Shown here: one piece after another, positions 20,480 through 31,815 of the stretch | Layout: every line of letters starts with the position of its first letter | Position numbering within the stretch: position 1 is the first letter of the stretch | DNA from: Myotis daubentonii | Lineage: Eukaryota > Chordata > Mammalia > Chiroptera > Vespertilionidae | Direction of reading: 5' to 3' | Assembly (NCBI RefSeq): GCF_963259705.1 | Contig: NC_081847.1 | Span: forward strand, 72,933,754 to 72,997,753 | Length of the DNA stretch: 64,000 nt | Notes under the pieces: generated by a model | The model's database searches: none | What the model was told of the DNA's origin: nothing | What the model saw: only the letters and a program-made list of their open reading frames with translations | Made by a program: the position numbers and the translations under genes

Positions 20480-20830
20480 CAGCATATGCATCAGGACCAT
20501 TTCAATCGCCAGTGACAGAAAGCCGGCTCCAACTGGCTTGAGTTAAAATAAAGGGACTATATTGGCTCATGAAACTCAGGAAGTCTGACATTGGCTCTGG
20601 CACCAGATCATCAGGGCTTCGTCTTCTTTCTCAGGCAGGCTCTTTCTTCATGGTGGGAAAGATGGCCACTGGCAACCTTGACCCTATTTATCCCTTTGGC
20701 CCACAGTCTAAAAGAAAGAGGTCCTCTTTCCCAACGCTCATCTGTCAGTCACAAAGAAGAGCGCTCACTGGCACTGGATTGCATCACGTTTCTGAGGTCA
20801 AGAGGAATGTGGTATTGTGACTGACAGCCC
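20480..20830 (+). repeat. Old LTR-like dispersed repeat, unnamed
   Basis: CCAGTGACAGAAAGCCGGCT, AACTGGCTTGAGTTAAAATA, TATTGGCTCATGAAACTCAG and TCTCAGGCAGGCTCTTTCTT are wording I associate with an old mammalian LTR-class repeat. Two overlapping 77-83-codon open frames inside it have no protein resemblance. Confidence 0.45.
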
Positions 20831-22540
20831 CCAAAGGAGCACATGAGTCTGGAACAGTGGTGGTAGGAATATGGATCTCTCAAGATAAGACAATGTGCAC
20901 ACTATATTTAAGCCAAATCTATATCATCTCAAAACAAGTCAACTGTGGACTGGTTACCCACACACCAAACAATAGATCCTTCTACTTTTATATCTGCATT
21001 ACTTTCCACCTTGCTAAGAATTCACAGCATCTAAATGGAACATGATGAGAAAGGGGGATTTGTCCACAGAAATTTACATATAAAAATATTAGCCATGGTT
21101 TCCTCTAGGGAGAAGAGTGGGAGGAGGTTGGGGAGGGGGAGTATTAGAAAGAAATTGGATTTTTTGTTCTTGTATATTTTACGTATGGCGTGCTGCTTTT
21201 ACAGGGTGTGTGAAGGAGCTGAAAAGCTCCCCATAAAGGAGAGAGAGTGAAGATGTAGGAGCTTAGTTCAAAGGGCGACCAGAGAAAGGAAAGGAAGAAA
21301 TGACGTTTCCTGGGAGGCCTGCTCAGAGCTGCAGGACCTCGTCCCATGCCCATCATTCTTCGGAAAGCTACCACAGGCTGGAGGCACAGAACGGTGACAC
21401 CTGTGGTCCCTTCACACAGCTAAAGAGCTGGCACGGAGCTGAGGGAAATTGTTGTTTTTATTAGTGCTGTATTTGCCTACTGTTTAAATCCGTACTCTAG
21501 TGCATCAGGAATTAATTCAAACGTGGAAATTACATTCATTTCCTTGGAACAGGATGCTGATAAATTGAAAGTTAAATTGGGTCTAAAATCTGTTCTGTCT
21601 TTTTTTTTAAAAAAAAAGTCACAGACAGATTTCAAAAAACCGGGCCAGTGTGTTAAAACAGGAAAACACCAAGTTGGGAATTCATTTTCCCTCCAAATTT
21701 GATAATTATTGAATTACTGTGGATGTAAGTTCCAGTTAAATTATCAACCTTGTCTAGACAGAATGAGAATGATTTTAAAAAAATAACCTACAAGTCAAGA
21801 TGGGTAAATGATGGTGTATAATGTTGGTATATTTTGGAATGGGGAAAAAGTGAATGATATATTTGAGTGTCACTAAAGCTGCCATGGGTGAGAAATGAGG
21901 TCACTAAATCTGAGAGTGTGCTCATGATTTGGGAGCCAAGTCGCCACGGAATGTAAAATTAAGAGAGAGGCACAGCATACCTAATCTGTGTGTGGGACCA
22001 GATGGATTTCACCCAGAGAACACAATGGCATTTGCTGAGAATGACTGTTTAAAGATCATCAACATTATATATGTGAGGATCATGTTTAGTTTGAAGAGTA
22101 TGGACAAATTGAGAGAACAGAGTTTTGAGATCATGTGATGTTAAAGAATTTTACACTAATCTGAGTGGATTTAATTTCTAAAAGCAGAGTATTTGTTCTT
22201 GTCTCAATTCCCCCCATGGAGGTGGGGAACAGGGAGACAGGTAAACAAGTGTTTAACATTCCTGACTAGACCAAACCTCTGTGCATTATTCAGAATGCAG
22301 CTGCTAAAAGGGAAAATTACATACAACATCTTCCTACCGAAAGAGCAAGAACATGTGATCTTCTCACAGATACACTCAGAGATGCCCCCCCTTTTATATT
22401 TTGTTAACAATAACTCTAGCCAAAGAGGTTTTCTCACTATATATTTGTCCAAGGAACCAAGGAGAAGAGGAGTCATCTCAGAATTAAAGGCAAAGAACAG
22501 TGACATTAAATTAGCGATTGCAAACCAATTTAAGGTGTTT
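20831..22540. other. Unique sequence, part possibly conserved
   Basis: No named repeat or gene seen. The interval 21430-21780 is AT-rich, repeat-free and word-diverse, which makes it a candidate conserved non-coding element. A poly-T/poly-A junction lies at 21600-21618. Confidence 0.4.
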
Positions 22541-22544
22541 AAAA

Positions 22545-22860
22545 CACGCACTACTCAGAGAAAGGCAAATACCATATGATTTCACTTATACGTGGAATCT
22601 AATGAACAAAATAAACTAACAAACAAAATTAAAAGACTCATAGATACAGAGAACAGACTGACAGCTGTCAGAGGGGAGGAGGGTTGGGAGGCTGGGTGAA
22701 AAAGGTGAAGGGATTAAGTAGTACAAATTGGAAGTTACAGAACAGCCAGAGATGTAGATTAAGGTAAGGGAATATAGTCAATAATATAGATAAATATGTA
22801 TGGGGCCAGGTGGGTATAATATAGATAAATATGGGGTGTGTTTTTTTAAATAAAACAAGA
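22545..22860 (+). mobile_element. LINE-1 3' end fragment
   Basis: AATACCATATGATTTCACTT, TGGAATCTAATGAACAAAAT, ACTCATAGATACAGAGAACA and GGGAATATAGTCAATAATAT are in the order of L1M-type 3' ends. No ORF is retained. Confidence 0.8.
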
Positions 22861-23164
22861 CCTATTATTGGACAGGACAAAAAGGGCCATTTCTCCCAGC
22901 CCTCCTACCCCATTTCCAAATAACCTCAAACAGACTTTTGCATTGTCTTCAATGGATTGGTTATGTATCCAGTCGCAGAGCAAACGGACTAATGTTGATC
23001 ATACAGTTTAATCTTTTGTCTCATTACCAGGCCTCACCATGTGTAATGCACCATGAATTAATCTTGTAGGTTGTGAAGAACATAATTATATTTTATTATT
23101 TGGGTGCTAAAGTGTTTATTTAATGTAGTCTTCTTTTAAGATCTATAAATTTGTACCCTGTTTT
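22861..23164. other. Unique sequence
   Basis: AT-rich, with no feature recognised. Confidence 0.4.
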
Positions 23165-23288
23165 ATTTGTTTTTAATTTATCTTTATTGTTGAAAGTATT
23201 GCAAATGTCCCCTTTTACTCCCTCCAACCTGCACTGCCACCCTTCAGGCCTTCACCACACTATTTTCTGTGTATATGGGTTACATATA
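23165..23288 (-). mobile_element. LINE-1 3' UTR fragment, reverse
   Basis: TTTATCTTTATTGTTGAAAG, GCAAATGTCCCC, CAGGCCTTCACCACACTATT and TGTATATGGGTTA are the complement of the 3' end of young bat L1s. Confidence 0.8.
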
Positions 23289-23515
23289 TCCTATATAATA
23301 AAAGCCTAATATGCTAAGTGTCTGACTATTTGTTCGACCGTTTGACTGGTTGCTATGACATGCACTGACCACCAGGGGACAGATGCTCTGACCTGTAGAT
23401 TAGCTTGCTGTTGGGGTCTGGCTGATAGGGACTGGGCAAGATGGGCTGGACACGCCGTACATACCCTGGAGCCCTCCTGTGGTCCCTCCCCAACCCCAAT
23501 CGCCCTGAGCCTTGT
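23289..23515 (+). mobile_element. Helitron, 3'-truncated
   Basis: TCCTATATAATAAAAGCCTA, then ATATGC, GACCGTTTGACTGGTTGCTA and CACTGACCACCAGGGGACAG are the canonical first part of vesper-bat Helitrons. It begins exactly at the end of the L1 fragment. No 3' hairpin or CTAG end can be found before the text changes near 23515. Confidence 0.8.
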
Positions 23516-24505
23516 TTTGAGCCTTAAAATATAGAGAAAAGGAAAGAAAGAAAAAGAGAATCTTGTTCTCATTCCATCTCTAAAGAGCCATGGTCACCAA
23601 CTAAGATAATAACTAAGACAGTTAATATAACTGAAAGAGGTGGGATGGATGAGAATAGGGAGTGGTAGGGACTATAGCAGACCAAGAAGCTATGCCCAGA
23701 GGCCCCACTGAGAAGGGATAGTGGCTATTTAGCACCTGCTGAATGCTGCCATATGGAAATTCAGGCTCAGTATTTTCAACAGAAGCCATAAATCCAGATA
23801 GTCAATAAAATACCCCAATATTTAAAGGCTGGCTGATTTTTTTTTTCACTCTTTATACCAAACAAAACATATCTGTCATCCAGAATTAGCCTGTGGATCA
23901 CTAGTTTGTAATTATTATATACTTAAAACTAAAAGTCTAGTTGTGTAAAGCATTAAAAGGGTCATGGCAATGTGGTGGTCATTCTAAAGACAAGACAATC
24001 AGGACATTGTCCATGGATCCTTGTGCAGACATGCGTAAGACCCAGACTTGGTGAGATGACCCAAAGCCATTTTCTACAATGCAGATGTGCAGTTGTTGTT
24101 ACTAGGATGTGTATGCTATAGAATAAATGTGCATGCTATCTTAAATGTGTGAATATTTCTGTTATAGGCCCCTCAGACCATGGGATATTGCTTTTTGGAA
24201 ACTATAAACTTTTAATAATCTAATGTTACCCAAGAAAACAAGTAACAAGTAGATTCTAAATTATTTAACTATATAAATTGTTCTTTATAAATTGAGATAA
24301 ATGGGGATGTTGAATTCAAGAACCACCCAAAAAAAATGCAGACCTGGGGCTTCAATAAAACAATAACATAAAACTGCTATGATTTCAAGAAGCTGGATAT
24401 ATCAATTTATTTATTTAACAAAATATTTACTGGACAACTAATATGTATACACACTGTGCTAAGAGGTGCACATGTGTATGTTATTTAATCTTTGCCACAA
24501 CCCTG
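23516..24505. other. Unique AT-rich sequence
   Basis: No gene or named repeat recognised in about 1 kb. Confidence 0.4.
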
Positions 24506-24507
24506 TG

Positions 24508-24920
24508 TCTTAATTTGGGTTTTGCAGAAGCACAGTCTGAGACAAAAATTTGAGTGCAAGTGTTTATTTGAGATATAATTGCAAGAAATACTGGTAGGGG
24601 TGTGGAGAAGTGAGACAGTGAAAGGCAGGAAGTCAGAAAAGGTGTATTATCACAAGCAGTTACCACCATGGGAAATTGGATCTCATACCACCAGGGAGCT
24701 CTGGGATACTGTGTAGATTATGCACTTCAATTGCCCATTCAAGGAGGGAAGGAGCTGAGACATTTATACAACAACTCCCTTTAGTCCCTGCTCTCAGGGA
24801 ACATTATTTCCTTGGCATTTGCGGCTGCCATGCTTGTGAGAACAGTCTTTGGCAGCGTGAGAGAACCCCCAGGAAAAGAAATGCAGGTGCTAGCAATAAA
24901 AAGTTAGGTCAATATACACA
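24508..24920 (+). repeat. Old dispersed repeat Q, copy 1
   Basis: GAGTGCAAGTGTTTATTTGA, GGTGTATTATCACAAGCAGT and CCACCAGGGAGCTCTGGGAT are shared, diverged, with 26640-26930 and 27652-28060. It is probably an old LTR or composite repeat. I cannot name it. Confidence 0.5.
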
Positions 24921-25860
24921 GAAACGGTAAGATCCAAAGAGATATGGATGGAGCACGAAGAGTGTCTACTATAGTCCTTAAGACAGACAGATCCTACCCC
25001 ACTTTCCGAATGAGGAGACCTGTGGGATTCACTCTTCAAGTATAAAACACTGCCTGGTATTGGCCCCTTGGAAACAAGCAGATCAGGAAATGCAGACAAG
25101 GCTCCTTTAAGAGACAGGGACATGGAGGACACCAGTTGCCATCTCCTTTGACAGCCAGAGGTGGAGGCACTGGCAGTTTGGACATTGATCCCCGGATTGA
25201 AGCATCAATTATGCACCAGCAGGCATCTGCATGCAGAGCTTTGATGCAGTGAGGTCTGTGAAGTTTGGACATCATCAGCGATGGGAGAGATCACAATGAG
25301 CTGAGACAGGAAAGAAGGAAAATGAAAAATACCATATGCTAACCAAAAGGGCCATTGTGAAGGACTAATGAAGCAAGCTACCCCTGGAGACTTCCGACAC
25401 CATCTCATGGAAGAGTACATCTCCCTAGACTGTTTGTAACAATTTAGAGTGATGCAATTCTTACCTACAAGTGACAGAAATTAAAACACTGAAGGTACAC
25501 TGGGCTTCAGAAATACTTTCCTTTCTTCCACTGAAGGTTGCACCAATAATTTAAGATGACATAGATCAATTACCAAACTATTAAATGTCAGTTAATATCT
25601 TTGGAAACTGAATACAAAATGAACCAACTAACATTGTTTTGCCATAACCCCACTGTGTATAAGAATTAGGTTTAAATGTTTAATGAATGTATAAAATATA
25701 ATTACCAAGTTATTGCTCTTATAGAACTAATTAATAACCATATCATTGACTTTTCCACTGTGCTCTTCTGTAATCGAACTAGAATATTCCTGATGGGTTC
25801 TATTCTCTGTAGCCTTTTTTGCTCTTTACAGTATTTGTGACTACTTTCAACCTGCCTCCT
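24921..25860. other. Unique sequence
   Basis: No recognised feature. Short open frames on the minus strand lack family resemblance. Confidence 0.4.
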
Positions 25861-26049
25861 TGTTATGAACGGAATATTTGTTTCCCCAAAGATTCGTATA
25901 TTGAAGCCCAGCCCCCCAATGTGATGTTCCTTGGAAGTGAAGCCTTTGGGAGATGGTAGGTTTAGATAAGATCAGGAGGATACTGCCTGCCCTCCTAATG
26001 GATTTAGTGCCCTTATAAGAAGAGGAAGGGACATGAGTGCTAGCCCTCA

Positions 26050-26098
<49 letters not shown>

Positions 26099-26332
26099 AT
26101 CTAGTTACCTCTACACACATGCACCAAGGAAAATCAACATGAGCACACAGCAAGAAGGCAGCCATCTACAAGCCAGTAAGAGAGCCCTCAACAGGAAGCA
26201 AATCTGCCACTACCTTGATCTTGGACTTTTAGAGCTATGAGAAATAAATGCCTATTGTTTAAGTCACCTAGCTGTTATACTGATCGGAATCACGGCTGTG
26301 GTGCTTTGTTATAGCAGCTTGAGTGACTAAGA
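25861..26332 (+). repeat. MaLR LTR (MST/MLT1 type) with TATC microsatellite
   Basis: It starts TGTTATGAACGGAATATTTG. It runs through AGCCTTTGGGAGATGGTAGG, ATGGATTTAGTGCCCTTATA, ATCTTGGACTTTTAGAGCTA and GAGAAATAAATGCCTATTGT, and ends ATAGCAGCTTGAGTGACTAA. This is the order of a complete MaLR LTR of endogenous retrovirus-L origin. A TATC array interrupts it. Confidence 0.88.
26051..26099 (+). repeat. (TATC)n microsatellite
   Basis: About 12 uninterrupted tetranucleotide units inside a MaLR LTR. Confidence 0.95.
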
Positions 26333-26389
26333 TACTCCCCTACTAGATTCTAAAATGCTTGGGAACAGACACTGCATTATTCATTCTTT

Positions 26390-26450
26390 ATTTCTAGTAC
26401 CTAAGGAATACCCTGGCACATAGTAGGTACCTGTGAATGAGTGAATGAAG
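26390..26450 (+). repeat. L2/MIR-type tail fragment
   Basis: ACCCTGGCACATAGTAGGTA followed by TGAATGAGTGAATGAAGG. Confidence 0.6.
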
Positions 26451-26499
26451 GAACCTACCTTTGTGGCTGAACACAATTTTTGTCTTTATTTTGGGATAC

Positions 26500-26638
26500 A
26501 ACATAGAACTGCATGATCATATTCAGAAAAGATAAATGAGTTCAAATCTCAGGTCTACCATTTACTAACTGAGCAACTAGGATCAAGTCACTTGACCTTT
26601 CTGAATATCAATTTTCTTCATTGTAATATGATGGTAAT
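26500..26638 (+). repeat. MIR SINE
   Basis: GTTCAAATCTCAGGTCTACC, ATTTACTAACTGAGCAACTA and AAGTCACTTGACCTTTCTGA match the MIR core in order. Confidence 0.8.
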
Positions 26639-26639
26639 C

Positions 26640-26930
26640 TTAGCTTAGGTTCTTCGAAGTGATCCTGGAGATAAGGACTTGGATGCAGGGGGTTCTCTGT
26701 GGTGGGTGAGGAAGTAGAGAAAGTGACACAGAGAAGGGAAAAAAGCCAGTTAAGTGTGTGTTAATAAGCAGGTTACTGCCGTGGGCCACTGAAGCGTAAT
26801 CCCACAGGGAGAGCTCTGAGAAATAGCATAAAACAGGCTCCAGCATCTTCACACAGGTCAGAGGCTGGGAAAGATTACCTGCCGACTCCATTCTCTCACT
26901 GGTAAGGGCTATTCCCAAGATCTTTAATTC
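26640..26930 (+). repeat. Old dispersed repeat Q, copy 2
   Basis: GTGTGTTAATAAGCAGGTTA, TGCCGTGGGCCACTGAAG and CCACAGGGAGAGCTCTGAGA align by wording with the copies at 24508 and 27652. Confidence 0.5.
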
Positions 26931-27084
26931 TACTTTCAGGTTCCATCTATGTATGTGCAGTAGAGCAAGTTTCCATGGTGCCAGGTAAAGTCCTCAGGCT
27001 ACTCGGATAGAGAGCTGTTATACTGATAGGAATCACAGCTGCAGGTGAATTCTGGTGGGCTGGTGAGATTAGGTGCAGCATCAC

Positions 27085-27210
27085 CAGCATCTGCTAAAGA
27101 CCAACACCTATACTGTAGAACCACCTCACAGAGAAGTCGGGAATATTAAATGAGAAAATGTATCTAGAGCACCAACCATAGTGCCTGGTCCATGAAAAAT
27201 CCCCTGTAAG
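27085..27210 (+). repeat. MIR SINE tail fragment
   Basis: ATTAAATGAGAAAATGTATC and AGTGCCTGGTCCATGAAAAA are diverged MIR 3' words. Confidence 0.5.
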
Positions 27211-27650
27211 TTTTGTGGTAGTGACTGCTGTGATTTTTCTTGTTAAATATGGTGGTGAAAATTGCAACCCATAGGGAGTACACTTGAATTTACAGGTCAG
27301 TGCCACAACGCTGATGCCTGTTCTGAATCGAGGTCTTTTGCAGACCATGAATTAAAGCGGTAAAGAAGATGTGATCACTGGCCCCACAGAGCTCACATCC
27401 TATGTGGGATAACCCTGCTCTGCCTCACTTCATATCTTTGGCTTGACTTGGTCTTTCTTATGGTACCAGGGGAAAAGGAAAGCCATCAATGCACACACAT
27501 TTTATTACTAACTAAACCAATATACAAACTATATCATCACCTCTACAAAATCATGTACCACATACATGCATTATAGGCAACAGTCACTGCCCTTGACTAT
27601 GTTTATTCTCATGTGGTTCTTTTTCCTCCTAACCACTCTTACCCGTCAAC
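27211..27650. other. Unique sequence
   Basis: No feature recognised. Confidence 0.4.
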
Positions 27651-27651
27651 A

Positions 27652-28060
27652 GTGTCTCAGTTTGTGTTCCTCCAAAGTATACACCAAGAGGATTCAAGGG
27701 CAAGGAGTTCACTTAAAAGATGATCTCAGGAAACTCCAATAGGAAAGTGGGAAAGTAAGAGGGGGGGAAATAGCCAACGCAGGGTGTATTACCCACCAAT
27801 TATCACTGTGGGCAACTGCATCTTAGTTGTACCAGAAACTCCGGGTTGGTGGAGAGCAGACACCTCAGAATTATCCCACCTGAGAGATGAGGAATCCTGG
27901 GTATTTAATACACCAACTCCCATCAGGCACTGATTGAGGATTGCTTCCAGAGGGTGCTAATTCTCTGGCTCTTCTGGTCTGCTGAGCTTCGCTAGCAGAG
28001 TGGGCTCTGGTTGCCAGAGAAAGCTTCAGACAGTTAGACATGGGAGCAAAAACTAGGCTC
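27652..28060 (+). repeat. Old dispersed repeat Q, copy 3
   Basis: GGTGTATTACCCACCAATTA, TCACTGTGGGCAACTGCATC and AGAAACTCCGGG match the order of the copies at 24508 and 26640. Confidence 0.5.
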
Positions 28061-28139
28061 AACTAGGAGCTCTTGAGTAAGCACATGCCACAAAGCCACA
28101 GAGAGGAGATTCACTCCATGACATGAGGCCAGTGACGGT

Positions 28140-28216
28140 GTCTGTCTACTTCATCACGATCCCCAATTCCTAACACATTGCCTGGCATGTAGTAAGCATT
28201 CAATAAATACTTGGAG
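28140..28216 (+). repeat. L2 3' tail
   Basis: ACATTGCCTGGCATGTAGTA followed by AGCATTCAATAAATACTTGG, preceded by GTGTCTGTCTACTTCATCAC, is the L2 3' end. Confidence 0.75.
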
Positions 28217-28220
28217 GTGC

Positions 28221-28264
28221 ATGGATGGATGGATGGATGGATGGATGGATGGATGGATGGATGG
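28221..28264 (+). repeat. (ATGG)n microsatellite
   Basis: About 11 uninterrupted tetranucleotide units directly after the L2 tail. Confidence 0.95.
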
Positions 28265-28670
28265 CATTTGCACTAAGTCTTAAAGGATGAGTAGGAATTC
28301 ACTGGGCACTCCAGGATAAAGGAACAGAATACTAAAAAGTATAGCATTAAGCAAAAACATGCCTCCATGTTGGGAAAGCTCTCAGGGCAGCCCAGTACTC
28401 TGTTTAAAACCTGCAGATGCTCAGACCTACAGCTCCTCCCATGGAGGCACAATCTGCTTTCCTGTAACTTCCACTCTCTCATCCTACTTTTGCCTTTAAA
28501 ACAACAACAAATTCTAACTTCCCTTTCATATCCTATAGTCCTTCAGATACTTGATAACATGTCCCCTCTTCCCAAACTCATACATCCCTGGTTTCTTGTC
28601 AAGGCCCCAGACTGAAGAGTTTAATCCAGGTAGTATTTGACCACACAACACTAGATTTGGGGTCCTCAGA
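28265..28670. other. Unique sequence
   Basis: No gene or named repeat recognised. Confidence 0.4.
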
Positions 28671-28674
28671 TGAA

Positions 28675-28860
28675 GTACAGAACACAGTAACTCTGGTGTC
28701 CTCCAGATCTGAGTTCAACTTTGACACTAGTTGTGTGATTTTGAGTGATTAATTTGTCTTCCTGGAGCCCCATTCTCTTCACCTGTACAATGAAAATTGT
28801 GATGCTTATCTCACTAGAGGCTACAGTGGCATTTAATATAATTTGTTCTTTCATTGAGCT
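28675..28860 (+). repeat. MIR SINE
   Basis: ACTAGTTGTGTGATTTTGAG, CATTCTCTTCACCTGTACAA and GATGCTTATCTCACTAGAGG follow the MIR core order. Confidence 0.75.
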
Positions 28861-30285
28861 TACTGACCTTCTCCACCATGGTGCTGTGAGTCACATCCCT
28901 CTGCCCCACCCACCCACCCCATCTCCAGAATTGTGAACTTTCAATCTAGAACAAGGATGAGACCAGAAAAATACCCCACATCACCGGGCCACTGCACAGA
29001 GAATTTGGTCCACCCTGGGCCTTTCCCCCTCCCCTCCAGCAGCTCAGAGTTAAGCAAACACCCTTGCTCCTACCAAAGCTGGAGTAAGTACTGCTCGCTT
29101 GTTCACCTGCTGAGCAAAGGGACTGATTACCCAAGAAAGGGAAGTGTCGCCCACACAAATCAATACAGATGTGGCTTTGAAAAGGTTGGCTGGCTACACA
29201 GGATTAGATATTGATCTCGCTTGTTTTTCCAGTTATTGCTCTATTCACCACCTGTGGAGGCCACTTCTAATCTCCTCCTACTACCAAACAAGACAAGAGA
29301 GCTCAGCCCAGAGCAGATTCGGGTGTATGATGATTGCAGAACATGAAAGAATCCCCAGTACTCATGCCCAAATAACCATGAACACAGGGGGAAGAGATCC
29401 CTCAACACTGCATGGACTGCGTGGAAGATCAAAAACGAACTGGACACACAGACTGACCCTGGTGTGAGGCCCACTCTTCATACCTGCCTAATGGAACTCT
29501 GAGATGTCCAGAAGAGATCAGGAGGAGGGTAGAAAGCATTTACATAAATGTTCGTTGATCCTCCAGGAATACTATGAATGGAAATTTAGGGCATAAAAAT
29601 AAGAGCCTGCATTAAAACGTATATGGATATAGTAAGAAAACAATGAAAGAACATTGTTTTGCCTACCAAATTGGAAAAGGTTTTTTAATGATAATATTTT
29701 GAGTGATGGCAAGTGTTCAAGGAAATGGAAGGATTGAGTAAATTTTCTGGAGGGCATTTGACAATACACTTCAAAAGCTGTAAAATTCATTATACACTTT
29801 GCACCGTGATTCTACTTCTAAAAATTGATCTGGAAAATGTAATTGAAGTGTGAACAGGCCTTTACTACAAATTAAAAGCCACATGCCCCTTCCTGTGACC
29901 CAGATTGGGACAGAAGAAGGCTGGTTGTGAAGCACAGGTAGGGTGGCAGAGGAAATCGTACCAAGGCCAAGAGACCTTGGCTAGTCAATAAACACTAGCC
30001 GTCACTGAGTTAGGGCTGTGGAGAAGACTGCAACTTTGCCCTAGAGATGTTACTTTATAAAAGGGGTCACAGGCAATGAAATGGAAACTTGTGGAAAATC
30101 AAGGTGGGTGGATGCAAAGAACAAGGGGATTAATCCCACACAGTGAGTCAGTAAGTCTCCATCAGGGTAAGACTCCTGAACTGTGTCTCAACAATGAGTG
30201 GGATTTAGCAAAGAAGACAAGTGGGGGAAGAATGTTTGAAGGTATAAGAAAACATTCAAGGACACAGATAATAGTGTGGTGAAGG
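28861..30285. other. Unique sequence
   Basis: About 1.4 kb with no recognised gene. 29640-29870 is L1-like in flavour (GGAAGGATTGAGTAAATTTT, CATTATACACTTTGCACC) but too weak to assign. Confidence 0.35.
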
Positions 30286-30287
30286 CC

Positions 30288-30390
30288 TGTGAGGGGCGGG
30301 TGTGGGGTGGATAGGGATCAATGGGGGGGAGGGGGAAGAGGGACAACTGTAATACTTTCAGCAATAAAGATAAAATTTTTAAAAAATAAA
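30288..30390 (+). mobile_element. LINE-1/HAL1-type 3' end fragment
   Basis: A G-rich run followed by GGGGGAAGAGGGACAACTGT, AATACTTTCAGCAATAAAGA and an A-rich tail matches the 3' end of the elements at 7419 and 48003. It is severely 5'-truncated. Confidence 0.75.
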
Positions 30391-30577
30391 ACATTTATGG
30401 ACGTGCATGAAGATTGATAAGATGAGAGGTACCTTTGGAGAGCAGAGGAGTAAGATCCTGAGGGTCCTTATGAGCCATTGAAGAAACTGGATCACAATGA
30501 CCCAAGGTAGGATTCTAACACTAGGAGCCATGGGAGCCAAAGCAGTGGCTCACGCTTTGCTTTATAAATAAAGTCAA
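30391..30577. other. Short unique stretch with old-repeat wording
   Basis: AGCAGAGGAGTAAGATCCTG and TTATGAGCCATTGAAGAAAC resemble the ancient repeat at 17281. No gene. Confidence 0.35.
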
Positions 30578-30851
30578 GCCCTGAGCAGTGTTTAGTAGTT
30601 AGAGCATTGGCCCATGAACGAAAAGGTCGTAGTTTTGATTCCCGGTCAAGGGCTTGTACCTGGGTTGCAAGTTTGATCCCCAGACCCTGTTGGGAAGCAT
30701 ACAGGAGGCAGCTGATCAATGTGTCTCTCCCACATCAATGGTTCTTTCTCTCTCTTTCTCTCTCTCTCTCCCCTTCCTTCCACTCTCTCTAAAAATATCA
30801 ATTGGAAAAATATCCTCAGGTGAGGATTAACAAAAAATAAAAACAAAAGCA
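30578..30851 (+). mobile_element. Ves-type SINE
   Basis: The tRNA-related head (GCCCTGAGCAGTGTTTAGTA, GGCCCATGAACGAAAAGGTC, TTTGATTCCCGGTCAAGGGC) contains recognisable A- and B-box positions for RNA polymerase III. CAGGAGGCAGCTGATCAATG, the CTCTCT tract and an AT-rich tail follow. Diverged. Confidence 0.88.
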
Positions 30852-31219
30852 AGTGCCTTGAACTTTTGATCCAGGTCTGCTTTCTGCCTGTCCCTTCATG
30901 ATATTCCTTCGTAAAATAAAATTTATTTAAAAGCTCAAACTCTGAAAAATACATGTGGAATATCTCTTGCTTCCAGGACTATTCAAGACTGCTCTGATGA
31001 GAAAACAGTAGCTCTTACCAATCTTACTGACTTATATCATCCTTGCATATATAGGCCCTTCTCATTTTTGCAGGCCAATATTCTATATGAGATGTAATCA
31101 CTGAGCCCATTTATTCTATTGATTATTGTTATATACTCATTAACATCTTATACAGAAACCTGATAAGACAACTTTATAGAGAAAAATTTAAAACTCAATA
31201 GATGGGCTCAAAAGCAAAA
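30852..31219. other. AT-rich unique sequence
   Basis: No feature recognised. Confidence 0.4.
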
Positions 31220-31815
31220 TAAAAGGGGGATGAGAATTAGTGAACTAAAAGATATAAAAATAGAAATTACCTAATGTAGACAACAGAAATAAACTGGGGG
31301 GAAACTGAGCCTCAGAAACTTTGGGACTGCAGCAAATGATATAACATTCATATTATTTGAGTCCAGGAAAAAGAAGGGAAAGAGCAGGACAGAAAAGTAC
31401 TCAAAAAGAAAATAGCTAAGAAACTTTCCAAATATGAAAAAATACATAAACCTACAGATTCAAGAAGCAAGTAAACTCCAAACAATTTGAATGACAATTT
31501 GAAATCTAATGATTCCTCACTAACCATGGAAGCCAGAAGGAAGTGGCACATTTTTAAAGCACTAAAATATTTTTTATCCAGTGAAAATATACTTCAAGAA
31601 TGAAGGAAAAACATGACTTCTCAGGTGAAGGAAAACTAAGAATTTCTCACCAGCAGTACTACCCAAAAAAGAATGGTTATAGGAAATTCTATAAATAGAA
31701 ATAAAATGATAAAAGAGAGAATCTTGGAACATTAATCAAGGAAGAAATATTGTGGGTAATTTCCTTCTCCTCTTGAGTTTTCTAATTATGTTTGATGGTT
31801 GAAAGAAAAATTATG
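31220..31815 (+). mobile_element. Old LINE-1, ORF1 3' region
   Basis: ACCATGGAAGCCAGAAGGAA, ATCCAGTGAAAATATACTTC, TGAAGGAAAACTAAGAATTT and CTTCTCCTCTTGAGTTTTCT follow the end of an ancient L1/HAL1 ORF1 and its downstream spacer. Frames are destroyed. Confidence 0.7.

Noticed and set aside
22193..22579. 128-codon open frame (plus) overlapping a 115-codon frame (minus)
   Set aside because: Mutually overlapping frames without domain resemblance that run into L1 3' text. Considered accidental.
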